DNA from: JBBSNV01 sp964458605
Lineage (GTDB): Bacteria > Pseudomonadota > Alphaproteobacteria > Reyranellales > JAQSWP01
Length of the DNA stretch: 64,000 nt
Assembly (NCBI GenBank): GCA_964458605.1
Contig: CAYWLS010000024.1
Location: 4,445-68,444, forward strand
Reading direction: 5' to 3'
Shown here piece after piece: positions 26,419-36,082 of the stretch. The translations under genes were made by a program, and so were the position numbers. Under the pieces are notes generated by a model, which ran no database searches, was not told the DNA's origin, and saw only the letters and a program-made list of their open reading frames with translations. The number at the start of each line of letters is the position of its first letter. Position 1 is the first letter of the stretch.

Positions 26419-26976
26419 CTACATGCGGTGCGGCCGACGGTCGTCGCCGCCGCGGCCGTGCCCGCCGAAGCCATGATGGCCTTCGAAGGGCTGGTTGAAC
26501 TGCGCCTGCTGGTCCGGCGTCAGCGAGGCATAGAGCGCCTCGAGCGAGGGACGCTGCGCCTTGAGCGCATCGAGCTTGGCGCTCATCATCTGCTCCAGCC
26601 GCGTCTCGCGGTCGAGAATGCTGGGCTTGGCGGCGTCGGGCTTGAAGTTGGCGGCGCGCGCCGTGCAGGCGTCGCGATCCTTGCCGGCGCTGGCCAGCAC
26701 GGTCTGCGACCATTTCTCGTAGAGCGGCTTCTGCGTGGCGTTGAGGTTCAGCTTGGCCTCGAGATAGGCCATGCGGCCCACCGCATGCGCGTAGCGGTCG
26801 ACGCAGAAATTCTTGGCGTGCTGCTGGGCGCGCTGCGGATCGTGCATCGTGCGGCCATGCTCGCCCGGCTTGTGGGGCATCGGACCCTTCGGGGCATCCG
26901 GCGCGGTCTGGGCCCAGGCTGCGGTGGCGCCGACCAGGGCAATGCCGACCAGGGCGGCGATCGAAGACGTTTTCAT
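26419..26976 (-). CDS. Periplasmic LTXXQ (Spy-like) protein
   Basis: A 185-residue exported protein with a signal peptide (SIAALVGIALVGATAAWAQ) and two Spy-type segments, LNLNATQKPLYEKW and LTPDQQAQF. Histidines are concentrated at both ends (GEHGRTMHDPQRAQQHAKNF and GHHGFGGHGRGGDDRRPHRM), which could bind metal; that is inference. It is the second protein of this family in the window, and the two differ outside the motifs. GGAG precedes the ATG at 26976. Confidence 0.8.
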   Translation of the reverse strand: MKTSSIAALVGIALVGATAAWAQTAPDAPKGPMPHKPGEHGRTMHDPQRAQQHAKNFCVDRYAHAVGRMAYLEAKLNLNATQKPLYEKWSQTVLASAGKDRDACTARAANFKPDAAKPSILDRETRLEQMMSAKLDALKAQRPSLEALYASLTPDQQAQFNQPFEGHHGFGGHGRGGDDRRPHRM

Positions 26977-27100
26977 CTGACTGCTCCTAAGCGTAAGTGG
27001 ACCGTTGTCCCCCTTGCCTGGGCTTACGGCGATCGGCGGCGATCCATCCCCTGCCGCGATTCGCCCGGAAAGGCGCGGCCGATTGCGGCGAAATCGGGGA

Positions 27101-28696
27101 TCAGTCCTCGTCGGGCAGGTCTTCCGGCGGCATCGGTGCCTTGGCCTGGCGCGAGGAGCGCGACAGCGCGCGACGCAACTCGCCGAGCTTGATGCCGCCC
27201 AGCGCCAGCACGGCCGCGCCGTAGATCGCGGCTCCGCCCAGCACCAGCGCCGCCAGCGCGACGATGGCGGTCAGGCTGGTGCCATTCAGGGGGGCTCGCA
27301 GCAATTCCATGCCGCCATAGAGCGCCGCCGCCATCGCCATCGACGCCAGCACCAGGCGCGGCGCGCGGCGCCTGAATTGCGCGTCGAGCCGGAAGTGGCC
27401 GCGGCGGCGCAGGATGGTGGCCATCAGCGTGAAGTTCAGCCAGCCGCTCAGCGCCGAGGCCAAGGCGATGCCGACATGCTTGAGCGACCAGATCAGCGCC
27501 AGGTTGAACGCGACGTTGCCGGCGATGGCGGCGATGGCGATATAGAGCGGCGTGCGCGTGTCGTGACGGGCGTAGAAGCCCGGCGCCAGGGTCTTGACCA
27601 GCACATAGGCCGGCAGGCCCAGCGCATAGGCCGCCAGCGCCGCGGCGGTGCCGGCGGTGGCCGCGGCGTCGAAGGCGCCGCGCTGGAACAGGCTGCGCAT
27701 GATCGGCTCGGCCAGCAGCGCCAGCCCGACCGCCGCGGGCAGGCCCAGCAGCAGCGCCAGCTCCATGGCGCGGTTCTGGTTGGCCATGGCCGCCTCGTGC
27801 TGGCCGGCGCGCAACTGGCGCGACAGCATCGGCAGCAGCGCCGTGCCGATGGTGATGCCGACCACGCCCAGCGGCAGCTGGTTGATGCGGTCGGCGTAGT
27901 AGAGATAGGAGATCGAGCCCGACGGCAGGAACGAGGCCCAGATCGTGTCCAGCATCGAGTTGATCTGCTGCACGCCGCCGCCGATCGCCGCCGGCAGGGT
28001 GAGCAGCGCCAGCCGCTTGATGGCCGGATTCCAGCGCGGCCATACCAGGCGCAGATGGAAGCCCTCGTTGCGGCAGACGATGGCCAGCCAGATATACTGG
28101 ATCGCGCCGGCCGCCAGCACGCCCCAGCTCAGCGCATAGCCGGCATTGGGCATATACGCGGTCAGGCCCAGCGCGGCGGCGATCATGGTCAGGTTGAGCA
28201 GGATCGGCGTCACCGCGACATGGCCGAAGCGGTCGAGCGTGTTCAGCACGCCGCCCTGCAGCGACACCAGCGAGATGAACAGCAAATAGGGGAAGGTGAT
28301 GCGGCCGAATTCGCTGGCGTAGCCCAGCACCGCCGGCTGGTCGTGCAGGCCCGGCGCCAGCACCAGCACGACATAGGGCATCAGGGCCATCAGGACGGCG
28401 CTGAACGGAATCAGCAACGCCAGCAGGGCCGCCTGCGCTTCCTCGGCGAAGACGCGCGCCGCCGCCTTGTCCTGCTCGTGCAGGGTGGCGGCGAATAGCG
28501 GCACGAAGGCCAGGTTGAACGAGCCCTCGGCGAACAGCCGGCGGAACAGGTTGGGCAGGCGGAAGGCGATAAAGAAGGCGTCGGCGATCGGACCGCTGCC
28601 CAGCACTGCCGCCGTCACCATGTCGCGCAGAAAGCCGGCGATGCGGCTCAGCATGGTGAAGCCGCCGACCAGGGCGACGGCGCGGGCGAGGGTCAT
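27101..28696 (-). CDS. murJ: Lipid II flippase MurJ
   Basis: A MOP-superfamily membrane protein, 531 residues with about 14 helices, that flips lipid II across the inner membrane for peptidoglycan synthesis. The N-terminal TMLSRIAGFLRDMVTAAVLGSGPIADAFFIAFRLPNLFRRLFAEGSFNLAFVP contains the conserved Arg and Phe-rich signature. The C-terminus is a short charged tail. It lies in the alphaproteobacterial glnD-murJ-trpS neighbourhood, but here two plus-strand or unrelated genes separate it from both. Confidence 0.95.
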   Translation of the reverse strand: MTLARAVALVGGFTMLSRIAGFLRDMVTAAVLGSGPIADAFFIAFRLPNLFRRLFAEGSFNLAFVPLFAATLHEQDKAAARVFAEEAQAALLALLIPFSAVLMALMPYVVLVLAPGLHDQPAVLGYASEFGRITFPYLLFISLVSLQGGVLNTLDRFGHVAVTPILLNLTMIAAALGLTAYMPNAGYALSWGVLAAGAIQYIWLAIVCRNEGFHLRLVWPRWNPAIKRLALLTLPAAIGGGVQQINSMLDTIWASFLPSGSISYLYYADRINQLPLGVVGITIGTALLPMLSRQLRAGQHEAAMANQNRAMELALLLGLPAAVGLALLAEPIMRSLFQRGAFDAAATAGTAAALAAYALGLPAYVLVKTLAPGFYARHDTRTPLYIAIAAIAGNVAFNLALIWSLKHVGIALASALSGWLNFTLMATILRRRGHFRLDAQFRRRAPRLVLASMAMAAALYGGMELLRAPLNGTSLTAIVALAALVLGGAAIYGAAVLALGGIKLGELRRALSRSSRQAKAPMPPEDLPDED

Positions 28697-28772
28697 GGCT
28701 TCTGTTTAAGCGATCGCAGGTGTTTTAGGAAGCGCGGGCAAGGCTATGATGGCCGCTCGGGAGGAACCAATT

Positions 28773-29912
28773 ATGGCGATGTTGGACGGCATCAAGGTGA
28801 TCGAGCTGGGCCAGAACCTGGCCGGCCCTTACGCCAGCCAGATCCTGGGCGATCTGGGGGCCGATGTGATCAAGATCGAGAAGCCCGGCGGCGACGACGC
28901 GCGCGGCTGGGGCCCGCCCTTCGCCAGCGATGGCGTGGCGATCGCCTTCCACACCATCAACCGCGGCAAGCGCTCGGTGGTGATGGATCTGTCGCGGCCC
29001 GAAGACCTTGCCGCGCTCGAGGCGCTGGTGATGGAGGCCGACATCTTCGTGCACAACATGCGGCCCGGCGCGCCGGTCAAGATCGGCATCGGCCCGGCGC
29101 GGCTGCGCGCGCTCAACCCGCGGCTGATCTATTGCGACATCTCCGCCTTCGGCCACAAGGGCCCGCTCGAGGGCAAGCCGGGCTACGAGCCGCTGCTGCA
29201 GGCGTTCGGCGGGCTGGTCTCGGTCAATGGCGATCCGTCCGGCCCGCCGGCGCGCATGGGCGCCTCGGTGATCGATTTCGGCACCGGCATGTGGACCGCG
29301 CTGGGCGCGCTGGCGGCGCTGCAGCAGCGCCATCGCACCGGCCAGGGCTGCGTGGTCAACACCTCGCTGTTCGAGACCGCGCTGGGCTGGGTCGGCTCGC
29401 ACATCGCCACCTATGCCGCCACCGGCAAGCTGCCCGAGCGGCAGAGCACCGGCCATGCCAGCCTGACGCCCTATCAGGCGTTCCAGACCGCCAACGGCCC
29501 GCTGGTGATCACCGCCGGCAACGACCGGCTGTTCGCCAAGCTGGCCTCGGTGCTGGGCCATCCCGAATGGGCGGACGATGCGCGCTATCGCACCAATGCC
29601 GACCGCATGGCGCACCGGCCGCAGGTGATCGCCATGGTGCAGGCGGTGATCGCCACCGACACCAAAGAAGCCTGGGCCGACCGGCTGGAAGCGGTCGGCG
29701 TGCCCTGCGCGCCGATCAACGACATCGCCGAGCTGCACGACCATGCCCAGACCGCGGCGATCGGCGTGATCCAGCATGACGCGCAAAGCGGCGTGACGAG
29801 CTGGGTGGCGCCGCTGTCGTTCGACGGCAAGCGGGCGGCTTACGGAACGCCGGCGCCCAAGCTGGGCGCCGATACTGAGGCGGTGCTCAAGCGGGCCAAG
29901 GCGGCGGAGTAG
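28773..29912 (+). CDS. Family III CoA-transferase (CaiB/BaiF)
   Basis: A 379-residue class III CoA-transferase, which moves CoA between carboxylic acids by way of an aspartyl intermediate. The N-terminal VIELGQNLAGPYASQILGDLGADVIKIEKP is typical; the catalytic-type Asp is in ASVIDFGTGMW. GGAGGA lies 8 nt before the ATG at 28773, which is therefore chosen over an upstream ATG at 28746. The substrate acid is unknown. An acyl-CoA synthetase gene is convergent downstream, so acyl-CoA metabolism is a shared theme, though they are not one operon. Confidence 0.9.
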   Translation: MAMLDGIKVIELGQNLAGPYASQILGDLGADVIKIEKPGGDDARGWGPPFASDGVAIAFHTINRGKRSVVMDLSRPEDLAALEALVMEADIFVHNMRPGAPVKIGIGPARLRALNPRLIYCDISAFGHKGPLEGKPGYEPLLQAFGGLVSVNGDPSGPPARMGASVIDFGTGMWTALGALAALQQRHRTGQGCVVNTSLFETALGWVGSHIATYAATGKLPERQSTGHASLTPYQAFQTANGPLVITAGNDRLFAKLASVLGHPEWADDARYRTNADRMAHRPQVIAMVQAVIATDTKEAWADRLEAVGVPCAPINDIAELHDHAQTAAIGVIQHDAQSGVTSWVAPLSFDGKRAAYGTPAPKLGADTEAVLKRAKAAE

Positions 29913-29935
29913 TGCATTCGACGGGGGTGACTTTC

Positions 29936-30041
29936 ACCGCCATCCTGAGCGACGCGAAGGATTCTGTTTCTTTAAAAGACGTTCGCCGGTAAGGAAGCGA
30001 GCCGCGCAGGCAAGGTCCCTACGCCGCGCTCGGGACGACAA
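29936..30041. repeat. Dispersed imperfect palindrome, copy 2
   Basis: The left arm (29936-29966) contains CATCCTGAGCGACGCGAAGG, and the right arm (30010-30039) reads in complement GTCGTCCCGAGCG...GGACCTTG. The middle holds a TCTTTAAAAGA palindrome. It fills the spacer between the convergent CoA-transferase and acyl-CoA synthetase genes and is related to the copies at 1285-1371 and 56172-56275. Confidence 0.6.
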
Positions 30042-30050
30042 GCAGTATCG

Positions 30051-31745
30051 CTACGCCGTCTTGATCTCGGCCAGGCCCAGTTCTTCCTTCATCTGGTCGC
30101 GCATGACGAATTTCTGCACCTTGCCGGTCACCGTCATGGGGAAGGCGTCGACGAAGCGGATGTAGCGCGGCACCTTGTAATGGGCGATCTGGCCCTTGCA
30201 GAAATCCTTGATCTCGGCCTCGGTGGCGCGCTGGCCGGGCTTGAGCGCGATCCAGGCGGCGATCTCCTCGCCGTATTTCCTGTCGGGTACGCCGAACACC
30301 TGCACGTCCTGCACCGCCGGGTGACGATAGAGGAACTCCTCGATCTCGCGCGGATAGACGTTCTCGCCGCCCCGGATCACCATGTCCTTGACCCGCCCGA
30401 CGATGTTGCAATAGCCGTGCGCGTCGATGGTGGCGAGGTCGCCGGTATGCATCCAGCCGGCCTTGTCGATCGCCTCTTCGGTGCGCGCCTGGTCGCCCCA
30501 ATAGCCCTGCATCACCGAATAGCCGCGGGTCAGCAGCTCGCCCGACACGCCGGGCGGCACGACGCGACCGTCGCCGTCGACGATCTTGACCTCGACATGG
30601 GGCATGATGCGGCCCACGGTCGCGACGCGCAGCTCCAGCGGATCGTCGGTGCCGGACTGGAAGCTGACCGGGCTGGTCTCGGTCATGCCATAGGCGATGG
30701 TGATCTCGCCCAGGTTCATATGGGCCACCGCCCGCTTCATCACCTCGATCGGGCAGGGCGAGCCGGCCATGATGCCGGTGCGCAGGGTGGAGAAATCGAA
30801 TTCCTCGAATCGCGGGTGGTCGAGCTCGGCGATGAACATGGTCGGCACGCCGTGCAGGGCAGTGCATTTCTCCTCCTGCACGGTCTGCATTACCGACAGC
30901 GGCTCGAAGGAATCGGCCGGATAGACCATGGTCGAGCCGTGCGTGACGCAGGCCAGGTTGCCCAGCACCATGCCGAAGCAGTGATAGAGCGGCACGGGGA
31001 TGCACAGCCGATCCCGCTGCGTCAGCTTCATCGCCTCGCCGATGAAGAAGCCGTTGTTGAGGATGTTGAAATGGGTCAGCGTGGCGCCCTTGGGGAAGCC
31101 GGTGGTGCCCGAGGTGAACTGGATGTTGATGGGATCGTCCGGCTGCAGCGTCTTCTGCAGCGCGGCGAGCCGGTCGCGATCGGCCGGCCGGCCCGCCGCC
31201 AGCACCTCGGCGAAATTCATGGTGCCGGGCGTGCGTTCCTGGCCCAGCCGGATCACCAGCCGCAACGCCGGCAGGCGCTTGGCCTGGAGCTGGTTGGGCT
31301 GCGCATCGGCCAGCTCCGGCGCCAGCGTATTCAGCATGCCGAGATAGTCGGAGGTCTTGAATCTGTCGGCGGCGATGATCGCCTTGCAGCCGACCTTGTT
31401 CAGCGCGTATTCCAGCTCGGCCAGGCGATAGGCCGGGTTGATGTTGACCAGGATCAGCCCGGCCTTGGCGGTGGCGAACTGCGTCACCACCCATTCGCTG
31501 CAATTGGGCGACCAGATGCCGATGCGGTCGCCCGGCTCCAGTCCCAGCGCCAGCAGGCCGGCGGCCAAGGCATCGACCTGACGCTGCAGCTCGCGATAGC
31601 TCCAGCGCACCTGCTGGTGCCGCACCACCAGCGCCTCGCGGTCGGGGAAGCGCGCCACCGTGGCGTCGAACATGGCGCCCAGGGTGCGATAGTCCAGCGG
31701 CACATTGCTGGCGCCGTGCACATAGGATTGGGTCAGTTCGGCCAT
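30051..31745 (-). CDS. Acyl-CoA synthetase (AMP-binding family)
   Basis: A 564-residue adenylate-forming enzyme that activates a carboxylic acid, probably a fatty acid, to its CoA thioester. The AMP-binding signature FTSGTTGFPKGATLTH, the later YGMTETSPVSF, TGDLATID and the catalytic Lys region TVTGKVQKFVMR are present. GGAGGA lies 4 nt before the ATG at 31745. The frame stays open upstream, antisense to glnD, but that is a shadow. The 131-nt upstream spacer contains an AT-rich stretch that may hold the promoter. Chain-length preference cannot be read from the sequence. Confidence 0.92.
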   Translation of the reverse strand: MAELTQSYVHGASNVPLDYRTLGAMFDATVARFPDREALVVRHQQVRWSYRELQRQVDALAAGLLALGLEPGDRIGIWSPNCSEWVVTQFATAKAGLILVNINPAYRLAELEYALNKVGCKAIIAADRFKTSDYLGMLNTLAPELADAQPNQLQAKRLPALRLVIRLGQERTPGTMNFAEVLAAGRPADRDRLAALQKTLQPDDPINIQFTSGTTGFPKGATLTHFNILNNGFFIGEAMKLTQRDRLCIPVPLYHCFGMVLGNLACVTHGSTMVYPADSFEPLSVMQTVQEEKCTALHGVPTMFIAELDHPRFEEFDFSTLRTGIMAGSPCPIEVMKRAVAHMNLGEITIAYGMTETSPVSFQSGTDDPLELRVATVGRIMPHVEVKIVDGDGRVVPPGVSGELLTRGYSVMQGYWGDQARTEEAIDKAGWMHTGDLATIDAHGYCNIVGRVKDMVIRGGENVYPREIEEFLYRHPAVQDVQVFGVPDRKYGEEIAAWIALKPGQRATEAEIKDFCKGQIAHYKVPRYIRFVDAFPMTVTGKVQKFVMRDQMKEELGLAEIKTA

Positions 31746-31876
31746 GGTTTCCTCCCTCGACGCTACCGGTTTATTTGAATAGTAAAGCAAATCGCCCGAC
31801 GCCGTCGCAAGCATGGCGGCGAAGCGACCGGCGAGCGGCTGCGCGGGACGCTCCTTGGGCGCTGCGGTCGGCGAGA

Positions 31877-34696
31877 CTACTCGGCCGCGGCGGCGCGCCT
31901 GGCCGATTTCTTCTTGTCGGGCTCGGGCTGCGGCGTCTGGTCCTGCGCGTCGGCATCCTGCAGCGCCGTCTCCAGCCGCGTCTTGATCTCGGCGAGCTTG
32001 TCCTTGTGCACCACCTTCAGGCCGAACAGATCCTTGACGTAGAACACGTCGACGGCGCGCTCGCCGTAGGTCGAGATATGCGCCGAGGAGATCTGCAGGC
32101 TGAGCCGGGTCAGGGTGCGCGTCACCAGATAGAGGAAGCCCGGCCGGTCGCGGCCGTTGACCTCGATCACGGTGTGGGTGTTGGAGGCGGCGTTGTCGAT
32201 CAGCACGCGCGGCGGCACCTTGAACACCGCGGTGCGGGTCGGGTAGTTGGGCTTCTGTCCGGCCAGCGCCTCGGCGATGCGCAACTGCCCGTTCAGCGCC
32301 TGCTCGATGCGCGCCGACAGGCGGGCCAGCTTGTCGGAGCGCTCGAAGGCGCCGCCTTCGGTGTCCTGCACGGTGAAGGTGTCGAGCGCCATGCCGTTGG
32401 CCATGGTGAAGATCTTGGCGTCGACGATGTTGGCGCCGCTCAGCGCCATGGCGCCGGCGATGCGCCAGAACAGGCCCGGCATGTCCTGGGTATAGATCGT
32501 CACCTCGGTGACGGCGCGATAGCGGTCGACGCGATGCTCGACCACCAGCGGGGTGTTGTCGCGCTTGGCGCGGCGCATCAGGTCGGCGTGGCGGGCGTGG
32601 GTGGCGTCGTCGAACGACAGCCAGTAGGCCGGGTAGCCTTGGGCGAAGATCTCCTCGCGCTCGGCGGCGTCCCAGTCGGGCAGCAGCCGGGCCGCTTCGT
32701 CCTGCGCCTGCTTGACCCGTTCGCGCCGCCCGCCGCCCAGGGTGCCGCCGGTCAGCACTTCCTCGCTGGCGTAGTACAGCGTGCGCAGCAGGGCGGCCTT
32801 CCAGCCGTTCCACACGGTGGGGCCGACGGCGCGGATGTCGCACACGGTCAGGATCAGCAGCAGGCGCAGCCGTTCGGGCGATTGCACCAGGGCGGCGAAG
32901 TCGGCGATGGTCTTGGGATCCTGCAGGTCGCGCTGGAAGGCGGTGTGCGACATCGCCAGGTGGTAGCGCACCAGCCACGCCACGGTTTCGGTCTCGTCGG
33001 GCGTGAGCCCCATGCGCGGGCCCAAATTGTTGGCCACCTCCGCGCCCAGCACCGAATGGTCGCCGCCGCGGCCTTTGGCGATGTCGTGCAGCAGCAGGGC
33101 GAGATAGAGCACCCGGCGCGAGATCACCTTGTGGATCACCTCGACCGACAGCGGATGGTCCTCCTTGAGGCTGCCGTTCTCGATGCGCGACAGGAAGCCG
33201 ATCGCCCGGATGGTGTGCTCGTCCACCGTATAGGTGTGGTACATGTCGTGCTGGGTCTGGGCCACGACGCGGCCGAAATCCGGCACGAAGCGGCCGAACA
33301 CGCCGGCCTCGTTCATGCGCCGCAGCGCGGTCTCGGGATCCTTGGGCGAGGTCAGGATCTCCATGAACAGCCGGTTGGCCTCGGCATTGGCGCGCAGCTT
33401 GTGGTCGATCAGCTTCAGATTCTGCGTCACCAGCCGCAAGGTGGCGGGGTGGATGTCGAGATCGGCCTCCTCGGCGGCGTGGAACAGGCGGATCAGCGCC
33501 ACCGGATCGCGCGCGAAGGCGTCGTCGCTGGCCACGGTGAGCCGCTCGCCCTCGACCTTGAAGCCCTCGATCTGGCGCGCCCGCAGGGGAAAGCGCAGCA
33601 GCCCCGCCAGGCGCGGCTTGCGGCGCTGGCCGGCCGCAAGCGCGGCGCAGAAGATGCGCGTCAGGTCGCCCACCGTCTTGGCGTGCAGGTAGTAGTGCTT
33701 CATGAAGCGCTCCACGCCGCGCGTGCCGGCGTGGTCGGTGTAGTGCATGCGCCGGCCGATCTCCGCCTGCAGGTCGAAGCTCAGCCGCTCCTCGGCGCGG
33801 CCGGTCAGGTAATGGATGTGGCAGCGCACGGTGCGCAGGAAATTCTCGGCCTTGGCGAATTTGCGCGCCTCGTCGCGGGTCAGCACGCCCTTCTCGACCA
33901 GTTGGCCGACGTCGTCGACGCGATAGAGATATTTGGCGATCCAGTACAGCGTCTGCAGGTCGCGCAGGCCGCCCTTGCCCTCCTTGACGTTGGGCTCGAC
34001 CACGTAGCGCGAATCGCCCAGCTTGCGATGGCGCGCGTCGCGCTCGGCCAGCTTGGCCTCGAGGAAGTCGCGCCCGTCGCCCGACAGGAAGGATGCGTTG
34101 TAGGCGCGACGGAACTCGTGATAGAGGCCGGGCACGCCCCACAGATAGCGCGTCTCCAGGAGCGCGGTGCGGATGGTGTAGTCGGACGTGCCCAGCCGCA
34201 CGCATTCAGCCACCGAACGGGTGGCATGGCCGACCTTCATGCCCATGTCCCACAGCATGTAGAGCATGTACTCGACCACTTGCTCGCCGCGCGGCGTCTG
34301 CTTGTAGGGCAGCAGGAACAGCAGGTCGATGTCGGATTGCGGGTAGAGCTCGCCGCGGCCATAGCCGCCGGTGGCCACCAGGCAGATCTGCTCGGCGGCG
34401 GTCGGGTTGGCGGCCGGAAACACGTGGTTGTTGGTCAGGTCGAACAGCACCTTGACGAGCTGGTCGAGCAGATAGGCCGTGCCGGTGGTGACCTGCAGCC
34501 CCTCGCCATTGGCCTCGAAGCGGCGGCGGATCTCGGCGCGGCCCTCGGCCAGCGCCGCCTTGAGCCGCGCCAGCGCCGCCATGCGCAGCGCCGACCCGTC
34601 GCTCAGCGAGACGGCCAGCGCGTCGATCTCGCCCACCAGCACCTTGCGGTTGATGATGGCGCGCCGGTCGTACAGCTTTTCGTAAGGACGGCTCAT
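31877..34696 (-). CDS. glnD: PII uridylyltransferase/uridylyl-removing enzyme
   Basis: The nitrogen sensor that adds UMP to PII proteins when glutamine is low and removes it when glutamine is high. Domains in order: nucleotidyltransferase (GGYGRGELYPQSDIDLLF), PII-UTase linker, HD phosphohydrolase (HDIAKGRGGDHS, about residue 550) and two C-terminal ACT domains (EVTIYTQDMPGLFWRIAG and VIEVNGRDRPGFLYLVTR). At 939 residues it is typical of alphaproteobacteria. The ATG at 34696 (MSRPYEKLYDRRAI) has GGAAA upstream; the longer open frame begins with non-conserved residues. No glnB or glnK is in the window. Confidence 0.97.
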   Translation of the reverse strand: MSRPYEKLYDRRAIINRKVLVGEIDALAVSLSDGSALRMAALARLKAALAEGRAEIRRRFEANGEGLQVTTGTAYLLDQLVKVLFDLTNNHVFPAANPTAAEQICLVATGGYGRGELYPQSDIDLLFLLPYKQTPRGEQVVEYMLYMLWDMGMKVGHATRSVAECVRLGTSDYTIRTALLETRYLWGVPGLYHEFRRAYNASFLSGDGRDFLEAKLAERDARHRKLGDSRYVVEPNVKEGKGGLRDLQTLYWIAKYLYRVDDVGQLVEKGVLTRDEARKFAKAENFLRTVRCHIHYLTGRAEERLSFDLQAEIGRRMHYTDHAGTRGVERFMKHYYLHAKTVGDLTRIFCAALAAGQRRKPRLAGLLRFPLRARQIEGFKVEGERLTVASDDAFARDPVALIRLFHAAEEADLDIHPATLRLVTQNLKLIDHKLRANAEANRLFMEILTSPKDPETALRRMNEAGVFGRFVPDFGRVVAQTQHDMYHTYTVDEHTIRAIGFLSRIENGSLKEDHPLSVEVIHKVISRRVLYLALLLHDIAKGRGGDHSVLGAEVANNLGPRMGLTPDETETVAWLVRYHLAMSHTAFQRDLQDPKTIADFAALVQSPERLRLLLILTVCDIRAVGPTVWNGWKAALLRTLYYASEEVLTGGTLGGGRRERVKQAQDEAARLLPDWDAAEREEIFAQGYPAYWLSFDDATHARHADLMRRAKRDNTPLVVEHRVDRYRAVTEVTIYTQDMPGLFWRIAGAMALSGANIVDAKIFTMANGMALDTFTVQDTEGGAFERSDKLARLSARIEQALNGQLRIAEALAGQKPNYPTRTAVFKVPPRVLIDNAASNTHTVIEVNGRDRPGFLYLVTRTLTRLSLQISSAHISTYGERAVDVFYVKDLFGLKVVHKDKLAEIKTRLETALQDADAQDQTPQPEPDKKKSARRAAAAE

Positions 34697-34839
34697 GCGT
34701 TTCCAGGGGTTTGTCGATGGCGGCCGGCCGCTGTTGCGGGCAACCCGCCGCAGGCGCCGATTGTAGCGTCGGGGCCGCCCGGGCCACAATCGGCCATGGC
34801 GGCGGTCGGTCGGACCGGGCGCCGCTCGAGGGGGAACGC

Positions 34840-35460
34840 GTGGACAGCCAGCTGGTGCATTGGCTCGATATCGTGGCGGTCGCCATGCTGGCGGTATCGG
34901 GCGGGCTGACCGCGGCGCGGCACCGGCTCGATATTTTCGGCTTCGCGGTGATCGCCACCGTCACCGGGCTGGGCGGCGGCACCACGCGCGACCTGCTGCT
35001 GGGCATCCGCCCGGTGCTGTGGATCGGCGACCCGCTCTATGTCGAGGTCTGCGTCGGCGTCGGCGCGGCGATGTTCTTCGCCGCGCCGCGCGTGGCGCGC
35101 GGCGAACGGGCGCTGCTCTGGGCCGACGCGCTGGGGCTGGCCATGTTCTCGGTGCTGGGCGCGCAGCGCGCGCTCGGCCACGGCGCGCCGGCCGCGATCG
35201 CGGTGGTGATGGGCACCATCACGGCGGTGTTCGGCGGCATGCTGCGCGACGTGTTCTGCGCCCAAGTGCCGCTGATCCTGCGCAAGGAGATCTACGCCAC
35301 CGCCGCGGTGATCGGCGCCGGCGGCTTCGTGGCGCTGCTGCGGTTGGGCGTGGCGCCCGATGTCGCGGGGCTGATCGGCTTTGCCGCGGCGCTCCTGGTG
35401 CGCGGCGCGGCCATCGCCTTCGGCTGGTCGCTGCCGTCCCATCGCGGGCTGGGACCGTGA
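34840..35460 (+). CDS. TRIC-type cation channel family protein (YicG/UPF0126)
   Basis: A 206-residue membrane protein with seven hydrophobic segments in two related halves. Each half carries the family motif, GLGGGTTRDLLLG in the first and AVFGGMLRDVFCAQVPLIL in the second. Bacterial relatives of TRIC channels form trimeric potassium or other cation-permeable pores in the inner membrane. The GTG at 34840 is preceded by GGGGGAA at good spacing. It is divergent from glnD. Confidence 0.9.
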   Translation: MDSQLVHWLDIVAVAMLAVSGGLTAARHRLDIFGFAVIATVTGLGGGTTRDLLLGIRPVLWIGDPLYVEVCVGVGAAMFFAAPRVARGERALLWADALGLAMFSVLGAQRALGHGAPAAIAVVMGTITAVFGGMLRDVFCAQVPLILRKEIYATAAVIGAGGFVALLRLGVAPDVAGLIGFAAALLVRGAAIAFGWSLPSHRGLGP

Positions 35461-35495
35461 GACGACAGGCGCGTGTCCCGCGGCCGCGCCGTCGC

Positions 35496-36071
35496 CTATT
35501 CGGTAGCGTCGAACACGCGGCGCGACAGGGTCATGGCGCTCCAGCCGGCATAGGCGCCCTGCCACACGGCGAAGAACGCCATCCACACGGCAATCTGATC
35601 AGCGTCGGCCGCTTGAAACACCGGCGCGCCCAGCACGGCGCCGATCAGCGCGGTCGGGATCAGGAATTTCAGATGCCGGCCGCGCCGCGACAGCACGGCG
35701 GTGGCGAGATCGAGCAGCAAAGCACCGACCGCGCCGGACAGGGCGCCGATCCCGGCCTTGGCCAGGGCGGTCTCGGCGCCGCCGCTGAGATTTATGCAGA
35801 TCAGCACGGCGATACAGTAGCTGGCCGCGGCGGCGACCACGAAGGCCGGCCATTTCCAGGGATGCCAGTCCAGTTCGCGGCGCAGGAACCAGCCGACGAT
35901 GGCGCCATAGAACAGGCCGGCGCCGATATAGATCAGGATCTGGCCGACCTTGCCGCTGTCGGGCGGCAGCAGGGTGAACTGCACCAGCCCGTAGAGCGCG
36001 CCGGAAAATGCGCCCAGCGGCGCGAACAGATAGGCGTTGAGCGTGCGGTGCGGATGTTCGATGTCGGCCAT
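35496..36071 (-). CDS. Hypothetical membrane protein
   Basis: A 191-residue protein of unrecognised family with about five hydrophobic helices (AYLFAPLGAFSGALYGLVQF, ILIYIGAGLFYGAIVGWFL, PAFVVAAAASYCIAVLICI, FLIPTALIGAVLGAPVF, AVWMAFFAVWQGAYAGW). AAGGAAG lies 4 nt before the ATG. It starts 11 nt after the mutS stop and is probably cotranscribed with mutS. No enzymatic motif is visible. Confidence 0.8.
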   Translation of the reverse strand: MADIEHPHRTLNAYLFAPLGAFSGALYGLVQFTLLPPDSGKVGQILIYIGAGLFYGAIVGWFLRRELDWHPWKWPAFVVAAAASYCIAVLICINLSGGAETALAKAGIGALSGAVGALLLDLATAVLSRRGRHLKFLIPTALIGAVLGAPVFQAADADQIAVWMAFFAVWQGAYAGWSAMTLSRRVFDATE

Positions 36072-36082
36072 GGCGCTTCCTT

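Noticed and set aside
30051..34205. A single 1384-codon frame that would fuse an upstream sequence to the acyl-CoA synthetase.
   Set aside because: The upstream part is glnD read in another frame; the synthetase has its own strong ribosome-binding site and ATG at 31745.
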